10,608 nt of DNA, taken from assembly GCA_030628325.1 (NCBI GenBank), contig DAOVRB010000013.1, forward strand, positions 1-10,608, given 5' to 3'. Below the pieces are notes generated by a model. That model was not told the DNA's origin, made no database searches, and worked only from the letters and a program-made list of their open reading frames with translations. A program made the position numbers and the translations under genes. This stretch comes from Methanomicrobiaceae archaeon. Its GTDB lineage: Archaea > Halobacteriota > Methanomicrobia > Methanomicrobiales > Methanomicrobiaceae. Below, one piece after another: positions 1 through 6,768 of this stretch; within the stretch, counting starts at the first letter, position 1, and the number at the start of each line of letters is the position of its first letter.

Positions 1-162
1 AAGATCATCTTCGGACTCGAATTCCTGATCGCTGCGGATGTACTGTGCACAGTCATCAGACCGACACTCGATGAAGTCGCCGTGCTCGGCTCAATCGTCG
101 TAATCCGGACGTTGCTCGGCTATTTCCTTCAGAAAGAGCTGAAAGAATTTCCTCTGGAATGA
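1..162 (+). CDS. DUF1622-type small membrane protein, C-terminal part
   Basis: The first base opens frame 1 and the reading continues for 53 codons to a TGA at 160-162, so the 5' end lies outside the window. The visible tail contains the segments GLEFLIAADVL, RPTLDEVAVLGSIVVIRTLL and GYFLQKELKEF. This alternation of a hydrophobic helix, a short acidic turn and a second hydrophobic helix ending in a basic/acidic cap is what I recall for the C-terminal half of DUF1622 integral membrane proteins, whose biochemical role is not established. The family call is from memory of the pattern and was not searched. The next feature downstream is the truncated synthetase copy, 82 bases away. The coding composition is GC-rich like the synthetase. 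Confidence 0.65.
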   Translation, partial: KIIFGLEFLIAADVLCTVIRPTLDEVAVLGSIVVIRTLLGYFLQKELKEFPLE

Positions 163-226
163 ACGCCTGAAGTGAAGCGGCAGAATCAGGGGCATCTGAT
201 CCCGCCTTCAATCGGGTGCGGGAACC

Positions 227-367
227 AAAAGGAGTGATGAAACAATGAAAAGGAAAATGCGCAGCGAAGATGAAGGCTATGCCCTCCTTGAGGAATATGG
301 CATTCAGGTCCCAAAATTCCAGCTCGTACAGAACGCTGATGAGGCAGCCCTGGCCACAGGAGTGATC
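227..367 (+). repeat. Left copy of acs 5' direct repeat
   Basis: This segment aligns with 1967-2108, which holds the ribosome binding site and first ~40 codons of the intact synthetase. By eye there are 12 substitutions and one single-base indel over about 141 bases, roughly 91% identity. Homology starts sharply at AAAAGGAGTGAT and fades near 367. The two copies bracket the fic gene. Confidence 0.85.
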
Positions 368-373
368 CAATGA
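245..373 (+). pseudogene. Truncated N-terminal copy of the ADP-forming acyl-CoA synthetase
   Basis: An ATG at 245 preceded by GGAGTGAT (231-238) opens a 42-codon frame ending at TGA 371-373. Of its 42 residues, 33 match the first 42 of the intact synthetase at 1986; the shared segments include EDEGYALLEEY and QNADEAA. The copy stops just where the ATP-grasp N-terminal fold would begin, so it cannot be an active enzyme. It retains a strong ribosome binding site, so a 42-residue peptide could still be made. The most economical reading is a remnant left by a duplication or insertion that separated the DUF1622 gene from the synthetase. A functional leader peptide is possible but nothing shows it. 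Confidence 0.75.
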
Positions 374-505
374 ATGACAACACCTTCACCAGTCATTCCG
401 TCTCATCTCCGCGATCTCCGGAGTAGTGGCTCCTCTATGCATTAAGAATTCTTACACATCACAGCCTCTGATTCTCATTATATCTCCATAGGCATCCCTG
501 CCACG

Positions 506-605
506 AACTACTAATCAACTACTAATAACTTGGAAATTAGTATTTCACATAATCGCGGAAACCGAAATACTAATTAAATACTAAAATATATCAAATTAGT
601 AGTTG
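506..605 (+). promoter_or_regulatory. Duplicated operator-like module upstream of fic
   Basis: Six copies of the heptamer TACTAAT or its complement ATTAGTA lie here: direct at 509, 520, 568 and 579 (the last reads TACTAAA), inverted at 536 and 595. The spacing 11 then 16 bp occurs twice, so 506-546 and 565-605 are two copies of one 41-bp module matching at 30 of 41 positions. CAACTACTAAT (516-526) is the exact reverse complement of 595-605, and ATTAGTATTTC (536-546) that of 564-574, giving nested inverted repeats. The array ends 13 bases before the fic ATG, where a repressor would be expected to compete with the basal transcription machinery. The binding protein is unknown; the winged helix of Fic itself is a candidate. 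Confidence 0.7.
583..591 (+). promoter_or_regulatory. Possible TATA box for fic
   Basis: AAAATATAT lies about 30 bases before the fic ATG at 619 and inside the second operator module. If used, transcription would start near 610-615 and give an almost leaderless mRNA, consistent with the lack of a good ribosome binding site before 619. The assignment rests on position and base content only. Confidence 0.3.
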
Positions 606-618
606 GCAGGCAGAATCC

Positions 619-1977
619 ATGAACAAACTCCCCGAAAAACCGCCCGCGATATGGGATGAGAAAACTCTCCAGAAGATCGGCGACATAGAGCAGGACACAG
701 ACTTCATAAAAATGGTGACTGAATACAACAGCCGGTACCTCTCCTGGGATGAACTCAGATACCGCATCCCCGACCCGGAGAAGAGAATGGCAATCTGGGC
801 GGTCATGAAGATACTCAGGAGGATGCGCTACGAAACCGTCCCCTATCACGCCATTGATCTCAAGTGCTCAACCACCCCCGGGATCCTGCGAAGCCTGCAC
901 ATCTTCGACCAGTACCTCTCGGGCACAATCCGGATAGACAACAGGACCATCAGACTCGAACAGTCCTACATCATCAATTCACTCATGGAAGAAGGCATCG
1001 CTTCCAGCATCCTCGAAGGGGCGGCGACCACACGCAGAGCTGCCAAAGATATGCTCAGGAAGGGAACAAAACCGAGAAATAAGGGCGAACATATGGTGGC
1101 CAACAACTACAGGGCCATGCTCTACATCCGGGATCAGAAAGACACACCCTTAACCCCGGACTTCATCCTTGCCATCCACCGTTTAGTAACCGAGAACACC
1201 CTCGACCCCGCCGCCGTCGGGCAGTTCAGGAACAACAACGGGATCGTGGTCGCCGACCCCGCCACCGGTGTTGTCTACCACACACCCCCGGACCACACAA
1301 AAATCTTAAACCTGATCGATGAATTATGCCGGTTCGCAAACACCGACGACGACGACGGCGTGGAGACCTTTATCCACCCCATCATCAAAGGGATCATCCT
1401 CCACTTCCTCATCGGCTACATCCACCCCTTCGAAGACGGCAACGGGAGGACTGCCCGGAGCATCTTCTACTGGTACGTTCTCTCGCGGGGCTACTGGCTC
1501 TTTGAGTATATGCCAATTTCAAGGATCATCCTGCGGTCCAGGAAAGACTACGCCCTCGCCTATCTTTACACAGAATACGACGAGATGGATCTGACCTACT
1601 TCATCCAGTACAACATCAGGTGCATTGAGGAGGCACGATCCGATCTGCTTTCATACATAGAAAAAAAACAGAGCGAGCAGAAAGAAACATTCGCAATAAT
1701 AAGATCTATCAGAAAGATCAATCAGAGACAGGCAGAAATTCTCAGGGAGATCATGGAGCACAGCGACGATTACTTCACCATCCACCAGATCATGGAGACC
1801 CACAGCATCGCCTATCAGACTGCCAGGACTGACCTCCTCCGCCTTACCGACCTGGGCTACATCAAAAAGGAAAAACTCGACCGGAAGTTCATATTCATCT
1901 TAAACGAACAATGCGCCCTCTGGAAAGAAGGGGGCAAAATCGGAAATGGCATACAGGCCCGTCAGAAAAAGGAGTGA
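619..1977 (+). CDS. Class II Fic-domain adenylyltransferase with C-terminal winged helix
   Basis: A 452-residue protein of the Fic family, which usually transfers AMP from ATP to a hydroxyl side chain of a target protein. The catalytic loop HPFEDGNGR is complete at residues 269-277, with the catalytic His269. The autoinhibitory signature [S/T]xxxE[G/N] appears N-terminal to it as SSILEG (129-134), with Glu133 as the expected ATP-blocking residue, so this is a class II Fic protein that silences itself in cis. Residues ~365-430 look like a winged helix-turn-helix (QAEILREIME, then TARTDLLRLTDLGYI), common in Fic proteins of this length. The start follows the operator array directly and has no strong ribosome binding site. 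The stop overlaps the ribosome binding site of the synthetase, whose ATG is 9 bases beyond the TGA, so the two are probably co-transcribed. The last ~20 residues run into the repeat junction. The cellular target is unknown. Confidence 0.92.
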   Translation: MNKLPEKPPAIWDEKTLQKIGDIEQDTDFIKMVTEYNSRYLSWDELRYRIPDPEKRMAIWAVMKILRRMRYETVPYHAIDLKCSTTPGILRSLHIFDQYLSGTIRIDNRTIRLEQSYIINSLMEEGIASSILEGAATTRRAAKDMLRKGTKPRNKGEHMVANNYRAMLYIRDQKDTPLTPDFILAIHRLVTENTLDPAAVGQFRNNNGIVVADPATGVVYHTPPDHTKILNLIDELCRFANTDDDDGVETFIHPIIKGIILHFLIGYIHPFEDGNGRTARSIFYWYVLSRGYWLFEYMPISRIILRSRKDYALAYLYTEYDEMDLTYFIQYNIRCIEEARSDLLSYIEKKQSEQKETFAIIRSIRKINQRQAEILREIMEHSDDYFTIHQIMETHSIAYQTARTDLLRLTDLGYIKKEKLDRKFIFILNEQCALWKEGGKIGNGIQARQKKE

Positions 1978-2108
1978 TAGAAACAATGAAAAGGAAAATG
2001 CTCACCGAAGATGAAGGCTATGCCCTCCTTGAGGAATACAGCATTCAGGTCCCAAAATTCCGGCTCACACAGAACGCTGATGAGGCAGCACGGGCCGCAG
2101 GGGAGATC
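1967..2108 (+). repeat. Right copy of acs 5' direct repeat
   Basis: This is the counterpart of 227-367. It begins within the last codons of fic (the fic TGA at 1975-1977 lies inside the shared GGAGTGAT) and runs into the synthetase coding sequence. Together the copies delimit a ~1.6-kb unit holding the operator array and fic. Confidence 0.85.
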
Positions 2109-4040
2109 GGATACCCGGTCGTGATGAAGATCAGGTCGTCTGATGTGATCCATAAGACAGAAAGCGGAGGGATCGTGACAGGGATCGAAAATCCTGATGA
2201 TGTGAAGTCAGCGTTCGGCACGATCCTCAAAAATGTCCGGACCCGCTTTCCGGGTGCAGAGATCGACGGGATCCTGGTGGAAACGCAGATGCCACCCGGG
2301 CTCGAGGTGCTTATCGGGGGAAAGACCGATCCTTCCTTCGGGAAGGTGATCACCTTCGGGATCGGCGGCACCCTGGTCGAACTGATACGCGACGTATCAA
2401 TCCGCGTACTTCCCCTCCAGAAAGGCGATGCAGAGCGCCTGATCCGTGGAACCCTCGCAGAGCGCTTAATCCAGGGCTATCGCGGGGAGCCCAAAAAAGA
2501 CATGGCAGCGCTGTCGGCGGCGATTGAGGGGCTCTCAAGGCTGTTTCTTGACCATCCTGAGATCTCGGAATTCGACGTCAACCCTCTCATTGTCTACAAA
2601 CAGGGCATATGTGCCGTTGATGCCCGTTTTATAACGGAGGGCACAGGGGAACCTGAATCAGACGAACGGAGAACGGCCTGGATCGAACCCGGCATCCTTG
2701 CCCCGAAATCAATTGCGGTCGTCGGGGCGTCATCTGACCCGAAAAAAGTGGGGTATGCGATATTCAGGAACCTGCTCCAGTTTACGGGCAGACTCTATCC
2801 GGTGAATCCGAACAGGGCGGAGATCCTCTGCAGGCAGGTCTACCCGACGCTGACCGATATCCCGGACGACATCGACTGCGTCGTCATCGCCGTGCCCTCA
2901 CCGGCTGTTTCCGGAATCCTTGAAGAGGCCGGCAGGAAAGGCGTGAAACTCGCGGTGATCGTCTCCTCAGGATTCGGGGAAGCCGGTACCAAAGGGCAGG
3001 AGCTGGAGGCTTCGATCCTGGAAATCGCCCGCAGATTGGGTATCAGGATCCTGGGGCCGAACTGCCTCGGGTTCATGATCCCTCATCTCGGCATCAACGC
3101 GACTTTTAACCCTATCACGCCTAAAAACGGACATATCGCCTTCATATCGCAGAGCGGCGCAGTCATCGCCACAGTGGTCGACTGGAGCCTTCCTGAGGAT
3201 ATTGGTTTTTCTGCGGTGATCAGCATCGGCAACCAGGCAGATCTCGGGTTCGAACATTTCCTGAGGGTAGTGGAGCAGGACCCGGAGACAAGGGCGATTA
3301 TCCTGTATGTCGAGGAGATCAGGGACGGAAAGAGTTTTATGGACGTCGTAAACCAGATTTCCGCCTCCAAACCGGTGGTGGTGATAAAGTCCGGGGCGTC
3401 AGTGAAAGGCAGACAGGCGGCGGCATCCCATACAGGATCGCTGGCAGGGAGTTATGAAGTCTATACCGCAGCACTCACCCAGGCGGGCGCCATTCCGGTG
3501 AATAGCATCAGGGACGCATTCAATCTCGCGGAGCTCCTTGTCTCGGAGGGATACCCCCATGGCAACAGGGCGGTGATCATCACCAGCGCCGGCGGATTTG
3601 CGGTGCTGGCATCCGATTATGCCGAACGCTTCGGGGTGGATCTCATCGAACTCCCGGATACCATGCTTGACGAACTCAATTCGTTCCTCCCTGCCACCTG
3701 GAGCCATGCCAACCCGATGGACATCATCGGAGATGCCGGAGTTGACCGATTCGCCCATGTCTTTGACGTCATGATCAAAAACCAGGATGAATGGGATATC
3801 GCATTCATCATCGCCATACCTTCCGCGGTATCAGACCCGGTCCAGATCGCCCATGAAATCGTCAGATTTTCGCGGAATACAGAAAAAATGATCGTCGGAG
3901 GCATCATCGGGGGGGACAGTATAGGCAGTGCAGTCCACATACTAAGGAAACATTCCATCCCGAACTTCTCTGATCTTGAGGATGCCTTTAAGACGACAGG
4001 CATAATCCTTACGCGTCAGAAGCGATACCTGGATCAGTAA
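1986..4040 (+). CDS. ADP-forming acyl-CoA (acetyl-CoA) synthetase, fused beta-alpha
   Basis: A 684-residue fused NDP-forming acyl-CoA synthetase: acyl-CoA + ADP + Pi gives acid + CoA + ATP, reversibly, in the cytoplasm. The order is beta then alpha. Residues ~5-220 are ATP-grasp (YPVVMKIRSSDVIHKTESGG at 43-62 with His56 in the position of the beta-subunit phospho-histidine, GGTLVELIRDVSIR, EFDVNPLIVY). Residues ~235-365 are the CoA-binding Rossmann domain (SIAVVGASSDPKKVGYAIF). Residues ~380-520 are the ligase domain with SHTGSLAGS and catalytic His482. Residues ~525-684 are the last subdomain. All key residues are present. I chose ATG 1986 because GGAGTGAT sits 7 bases before it and the truncated copy at 245 starts at the same residue; an upstream in-frame ATG at 1911 would read back through fic. 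Acyl substrate specificity cannot be told from sequence. Confidence 0.93.
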   Translation: MKRKMLTEDEGYALLEEYSIQVPKFRLTQNADEAARAAGEIGYPVVMKIRSSDVIHKTESGGIVTGIENPDDVKSAFGTILKNVRTRFPGAEIDGILVETQMPPGLEVLIGGKTDPSFGKVITFGIGGTLVELIRDVSIRVLPLQKGDAERLIRGTLAERLIQGYRGEPKKDMAALSAAIEGLSRLFLDHPEISEFDVNPLIVYKQGICAVDARFITEGTGEPESDERRTAWIEPGILAPKSIAVVGASSDPKKVGYAIFRNLLQFTGRLYPVNPNRAEILCRQVYPTLTDIPDDIDCVVIAVPSPAVSGILEEAGRKGVKLAVIVSSGFGEAGTKGQELEASILEIARRLGIRILGPNCLGFMIPHLGINATFNPITPKNGHIAFISQSGAVIATVVDWSLPEDIGFSAVISIGNQADLGFEHFLRVVEQDPETRAIILYVEEIRDGKSFMDVVNQISASKPVVVIKSGASVKGRQAAASHTGSLAGSYEVYTAALTQAGAIPVNSIRDAFNLAELLVSEGYPHGNRAVIITSAGGFAVLASDYAERFGVDLIELPDTMLDELNSFLPATWSHANPMDIIGDAGVDRFAHVFDVMIKNQDEWDIAFIIAIPSAVSDPVQIAHEIVRFSRNTEKMIVGGIIGGDSIGSAVHILRKHSIPNFSDLEDAFKTTGIILTRQKRYLDQ

Positions 4041-4298
4041 ATATGGTGGGGAAATATGCTTTCAGAAGATTGTTTCCTGCGGGGAAGATGACCTTCTATC
4101 TCTCGGCGGTCAACCCGAACGCCTGGGAGTATGAAGATGTGCCAGGGTTCTAGCAAGACCTAATCAATTGAGCAAGTGGACAGAGCAGTTTACGGAGGCA
4201 GAATTAGAGAAAATCTGTCAAACAGCTCACAGAGAAAGGTATGAAAAATCTCTCTTCCCGCACTCTCGTCTTTCCCGTTAGTTTTATCAGTATATCCA

Positions 4299-4329
4299 CA
4301 GATTTGGCAGACAGTGTCTGCCAGATCTG
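4299..4329. repeat. 31-bp near-perfect palindrome upstream of hicB
   Basis: Arms 4299-4313 (CAGATTTGGCAGACA) and 4315-4329 are reverse complements at 14 of 15 positions around a single central G. It lies ~100 bases before hicB and ~260 after the synthetase. It may be an operator of the toxin-antitoxin pair, a binding site for another dimeric regulator, or a hairpin in RNA. There is no following T-run, so a terminator is less likely. Confidence 0.7.
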
Positions 4330-4369
4330 AATATATCCCTGCTAACACGGGTAACACTCCACCTATGAC

Positions 4370-4419
4370 AAATATGTATTAACCTTTTAACTCCCAACAC
4401 AATACAAAGACAAAGGTGA
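4370..4419 (+). promoter_or_regulatory. Likely hicBA promoter and ribosome binding site
   Basis: An AT-rich TATA-like segment, AAATATGTATT (4370-4380), sits ~50 bases before the hicB ATG. That would put transcription start near 4400 and leave a ~25-base leader carrying the ribosome binding site AAAGGTGA (4412-4419), 7 bases before the ATG. The TATA assignment is by position and composition only; the ribosome binding site is clear. Confidence 0.45.
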
Positions 4420-4426
4420 ATCCAAA

Positions 4427-4642
4427 ATGAAACTCGAAGTCGTGCTGGAAGAGGAGGAGGACGGTACTTATTCGGTCCACTGCCCTGCGTTGAGAGGTTG
4501 CCACTCGCAGGGGGCGACGCGGGAGGAAGCTCTCAAAAACATCCATGAAGCAATAGAGATCTACCTTGAGGTCGCCCACGAAAAAACCAGAAAACTCGTT
4601 CATCAACAGCCGAAAACCACTGTCATTGACCTTGCAGTATGA
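4427..4642 (+). CDS. hicB: HicB-family antitoxin
   Basis: A 71-residue HicB-like antitoxin with the partial RNase H fold. The family pattern is plain: an N-terminal strand LEVVLEEEEDGTYSVHCPAL, then GCHSQGATREEALKNIHEAI and a helix ending IYLE. HicB binds and blocks the HicA RNase. At this length there is no room for a separate helix-turn-helix or ribbon-helix-helix C-terminal domain; the tail after ~50 (HEKTRKLVHQQPKTTVIDLAV region) looks like a short linker and strand, so DNA-binding autoregulation is uncertain. It is preceded by AAAGGTGA and its TGA overlaps the hicA ATG by four bases (ATGA), indicating translational coupling. The antitoxin-first order (hicB-hicA) is common in archaea and cyanobacteria. 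Confidence 0.9.
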   Translation: MKLEVVLEEEEDGTYSVHCPALRGCHSQGATREEALKNIHEAIEIYLEVAHEKTRKLVHQQPKTTVIDLAV

Positions 4643-4866
4643 CAGAAAAACGTCTTATTCCTGTTGCAGGAAAACAGATGGTTAAAGTGTTTTCCAGGAT
4701 TGGATACCAGATCGAACGGCAGCGGGGTAGCCACATTGTCATGTCAAAAGGCGATAACATCCTTGTTATCCCGAATCACAATCCTGTTGCTAAAGGGACT
4801 GAACGGGAACTGATCAAAGACGCCGGTCTGACTGTTGAGGAGTTCAATCGGCTACTGAAGAAATAG
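4639..4866 (+). CDS. hicA: HicA-family mRNA interferase toxin
   Basis: A 75-residue HicA toxin, a small double-stranded-RNA-binding-fold endoribonuclease that cleaves mRNA when freed from HicB. Family marks are KVFSRIGYQIERQRGSHIVM with the presumed catalytic His32 in the GSH motif, the PNHNPVAKGT segment after the second strand, and a C-terminal helix starting GLTVEEFNRLL. All are intact, so the toxin looks functional. It starts within the last codon of hicB and has no separate promoter. Its stop at 4864-4866 is followed by the disordered stretch of short frames described next. Confidence 0.92.
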   Translation: MTEKRLIPVAGKQMVKVFSRIGYQIERQRGSHIVMSKGDNILVIPNHNPVAKGTERELIKDAGLTVEEFNRLLKK

Positions 4867-5223
4867 CGGTGTCAGTATTGGTATCGCATAGTTTTATCAC
4901 CGAAAAAGAGGTCAGCCCGTATCTCGTCGGATCAATACATCAGGATGAGGTGGTGATCTTTGGATGAATGACAGGGAGGCAGCATATCTCCGCCACATAC
5001 CCGAAGCCACCCCTTACATCGATGATTTTTCCAGAAATCTCATATCCACCGCCGAACTCCATAATGGGTGAAGCGGCAAAAAACGTCTCACCAAGATTGT
5101 TAATAATATCAGTAACGATATCCCTATAGGGATAGCAGGAAAAGACCTTATTATCTGCATATTACAGTTTCTGCAGAAAAACGGCATAAATTCAGGCAAA
5201 TTAGAAAATATTCAGGGCATTTT
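4867..5223 (+). other. 357-bp stretch of short overlapping frames, possibly a broken gene
   Basis: Two or three short frames chain head to tail here. GTG 4869 opens 32 codons to TGA 4965-4967 (segment FITEKEVSPYLVGSIHQDEV). Its stop overlaps ATG 4964 by four bases. ATG 4964 is preceded by GGTGAT (4952-4957) at ideal spacing and reads 35 codons (segment AAYLRHIPEATPYIDDFSRN) to TGA 5069-5071. The same frame then stays open for another 51 codons to TGA 5225-5227, which overlaps the ATG of the next gene by four bases. This may be a gene decayed by a nonsense mutation, or coincidental open sequence at the boundary between GC-rich and AT-rich DNA. I recognise no family and claim no recoding. Confidence 0.3.
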
Positions 5224-6687
5224 ATGATAGAAGAACTGATGGCCACTCTTTTGGGGGAGAAACCGGAGAATGACATATTTAACATATCATATAAATATGC
5301 AGAACGCGATTTTGAGGATTTGCTAATATTTAAAAAAGAGAGATACAATCCGGAAAAAATATTCAGACATTTAAAAAAAGAGCGTAAAAGGCTTCAGAAT
5401 CTTAAAAAATTAAAAACTGTTGTAACTTTTTCTGACCGGATTTTTAATACCAATGCTGAAGAGAAACTAAGATTCCGGGAATTTACACAGGCAGAAGAGA
5501 GAATATACAGATTTGCAATAATGAGGGATCAGGGCGCTGATGCAAATCTGATGATAGAAAAGGACGAGATTAACAAGTGGACTGAAATATTTCTCATAGA
5601 TAACAGAGACGAACATCTGAAGTTTTTTGAATCTCCTGAAGTATTTATCAGAATAGCAAAGGATTTTAGCAGAACAGACGAAAAAGAGCCTTTTCTCTGG
5701 CTATATTCATACATTCTTGAATTTATTGAAATCTGTCCAAAATCATATCTTGAAAATGGAATGTTCGGAAAATTTATGAGATCTATCTTTGGTGTGCTTT
5801 TCTTCTCAAAATCTGTTGAAAATACGGATTACAACAATATTTCAAGGCTTTCAGGATATTTTGCAACAACATATCTCTTTGATGATATTTTAGACGACCC
5901 AGGATATCTAAAGGAGGAAAAAGATCAATATTTCCAAAATGTGCTTAAAATTTTAAACAGCGAAAAATATGACGAACTAAAGTTTTCAGAAGATCCCTTA
6001 ATGGCCTTTTCAGAATATGCCTTTGTGAGTATTCGTGAGATTCTCGATGAAAAAAGAGGCAGAATGGTTACACAATCATATCTCGCAATTGCAAAGGCAA
6101 TCTCCATAGGATCACACTGGAATTATAGTACATCACTTACTAATAAGGAAATATACTCAATTGCCACAATAAAAGCGGCATATACAAGGATAATTCCGGC
6201 AATACTTACAGGCCATAATATTAACGCCCGATTTCTGTCACACTGCATGAAAGCAGGCCTCATATATCAGCTTACAGATGACCTCCGCGATATTACTGAT
6301 GATTTGGCAGAGAACAATATCACGCCGTTTAATTATTATCGCTATGGGATAATTAAACCGGATATCCACCCGGCTGAGATATTCCTTGCAGCAGTAAGCA
6401 GAATTTCAGAAGAGAATCTTTGGAATATACCTGATGCCAATGACCTGTGGATAATGCGGATATCACATTCCCTCCGCTTATTAAAACTCAAATATGGAGA
6501 AGAAAATCTGAAAAAGCTCTTTATTGAGATGAATTTTTCGGATGACAAAGTCACAACCGAAATTGCAATGCTTGGTGAATGCAGTAGTGTAATTATTGAT
6601 ATTGAAGCTGAAACAGCACAAATTTATTCCGATATTGCAGTTAACATGCAGGGCGGATGGAGTAAAAAACCGGTTTGTGGCCATTGA
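5224..6687 (+). CDS. Class I isoprenoid-synthase-like protein, paralogue 1
   Basis: A 487-residue protein whose C-terminal two thirds fit the all-helical class I isoprenoid synthase fold. The first aspartate motif is DDILDD (220-225) in the context TTYLFDDILDD. The second is DDLRDITDD (352-360) preceded by GLIYQLT, like the GxxFQxxDDxxD of trans-prenyltransferases. Lys317 in IKAAYTRIIPA sits where the KT motif is expected, and GKFMR (182-186), 34 residues before the first motif, resembles the GGKRxRP isopentenyl-diphosphate site. The 132-residue spacing between aspartate motifs is normal for the fold. Such proteins bind Mg2+ and allylic diphosphates. The first ~170 residues are charged, helical and unrecognised, making the protein longer than usual prenyltransferases (~300-350). 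No signal peptide or membrane segment is seen. The start matches the paralogue's N-terminus; the ribosome binding site is weak. Reaction and product are unknown. Confidence 0.68.
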   Translation: MIEELMATLLGEKPENDIFNISYKYAERDFEDLLIFKKERYNPEKIFRHLKKERKRLQNLKKLKTVVTFSDRIFNTNAEEKLRFREFTQAEERIYRFAIMRDQGADANLMIEKDEINKWTEIFLIDNRDEHLKFFESPEVFIRIAKDFSRTDEKEPFLWLYSYILEFIEICPKSYLENGMFGKFMRSIFGVLFFSKSVENTDYNNISRLSGYFATTYLFDDILDDPGYLKEEKDQYFQNVLKILNSEKYDELKFSEDPLMAFSEYAFVSIREILDEKRGRMVTQSYLAIAKAISIGSHWNYSTSLTNKEIYSIATIKAAYTRIIPAILTGHNINARFLSHCMKAGLIYQLTDDLRDITDDLAENNITPFNYYRYGIIKPDIHPAEIFLAAVSRISEENLWNIPDANDLWIMRISHSLRLLKLKYGEENLKKLFIEMNFSDDKVTTEIAMLGECSSVIIDIEAETAQIYSDIAVNMQGGWSKKPVCGH

Positions 6688-6755
6688 AATAATCCTTAAA
6701 AAAAGAACAAAAACTGCCAGATTCACATCATAATAAAACATGTAATCAATCAGAC

Positions 6756-6764
6756 AAAGGAGAT
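6756..6764 (+). promoter_or_regulatory. Strong ribosome binding site of second paralogue
   Basis: AAAGGAGAT lies 4 bases before ATG 6769, much stronger than the site of the first paralogue, suggesting the second protein may be translated more. The 81-base gap between the genes has no clear TATA box or terminator. Confidence 0.6.
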
Positions 6765-6768
6765 AATA

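Larger units (their letters stand above)
4041..4426 (+). other. 386-bp intergenic stretch with possible decayed coding remnants
   Basis: No intact gene is supported here. ATG 4043 opens a 36-codon frame to TAG 4151-4153 with protein-like content (segment YLSAVNPNAWEYEDVPGF) but no ribosome binding site. In another frame, TTG 4168 to TAG 4279-4281 reads 37 residues of plausible amphipathic protein (segment KWTEQFTEAELEKICQTAHR). Together these could be a frameshifted fragment of a lost gene; I do not recognise the family. The right half holds a 31-bp palindrome (4299-4329) and the likely hicB promoter, listed separately. Confidence 0.3.

Noticed and set aside
506..605. Heptamer array as a CRISPR or replication-origin iteron set
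   Set aside because: Units are too short and unevenly spaced for CRISPR, and no replication protein or origin-type AT-rich unwinding region accompanies them; the position before a start codon fits an operator.
1911..1985. Upstream ATG at 1911 extending the synthetase by 25 residues
   Set aside because: The extension reads back through the fic coding sequence, lacks family similarity, and the ATG at 1986 has a strong GGAGTGAT site and matches the start of the truncated copy at 245.
3399..4003. Antisense frames of 119 and 128 codons inside the synthetase gene
   Set aside because: They lie opposite conserved synthetase coding sequence, show no domain features, and are explained by codon bias of the sense gene.
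4299..4329. Palindrome as an intrinsic terminator
   Set aside because: Almost no loop, no following T-run, and ~260 bases beyond the synthetase stop.
5066..5075. In-frame TGA read as selenocysteine
   Set aside because: No selenoprotein family similarity around the codon and no SECIS-like hairpin was recognised; a nonsense mutation or chance frame is simpler. Pyrrolysine would need TAG.
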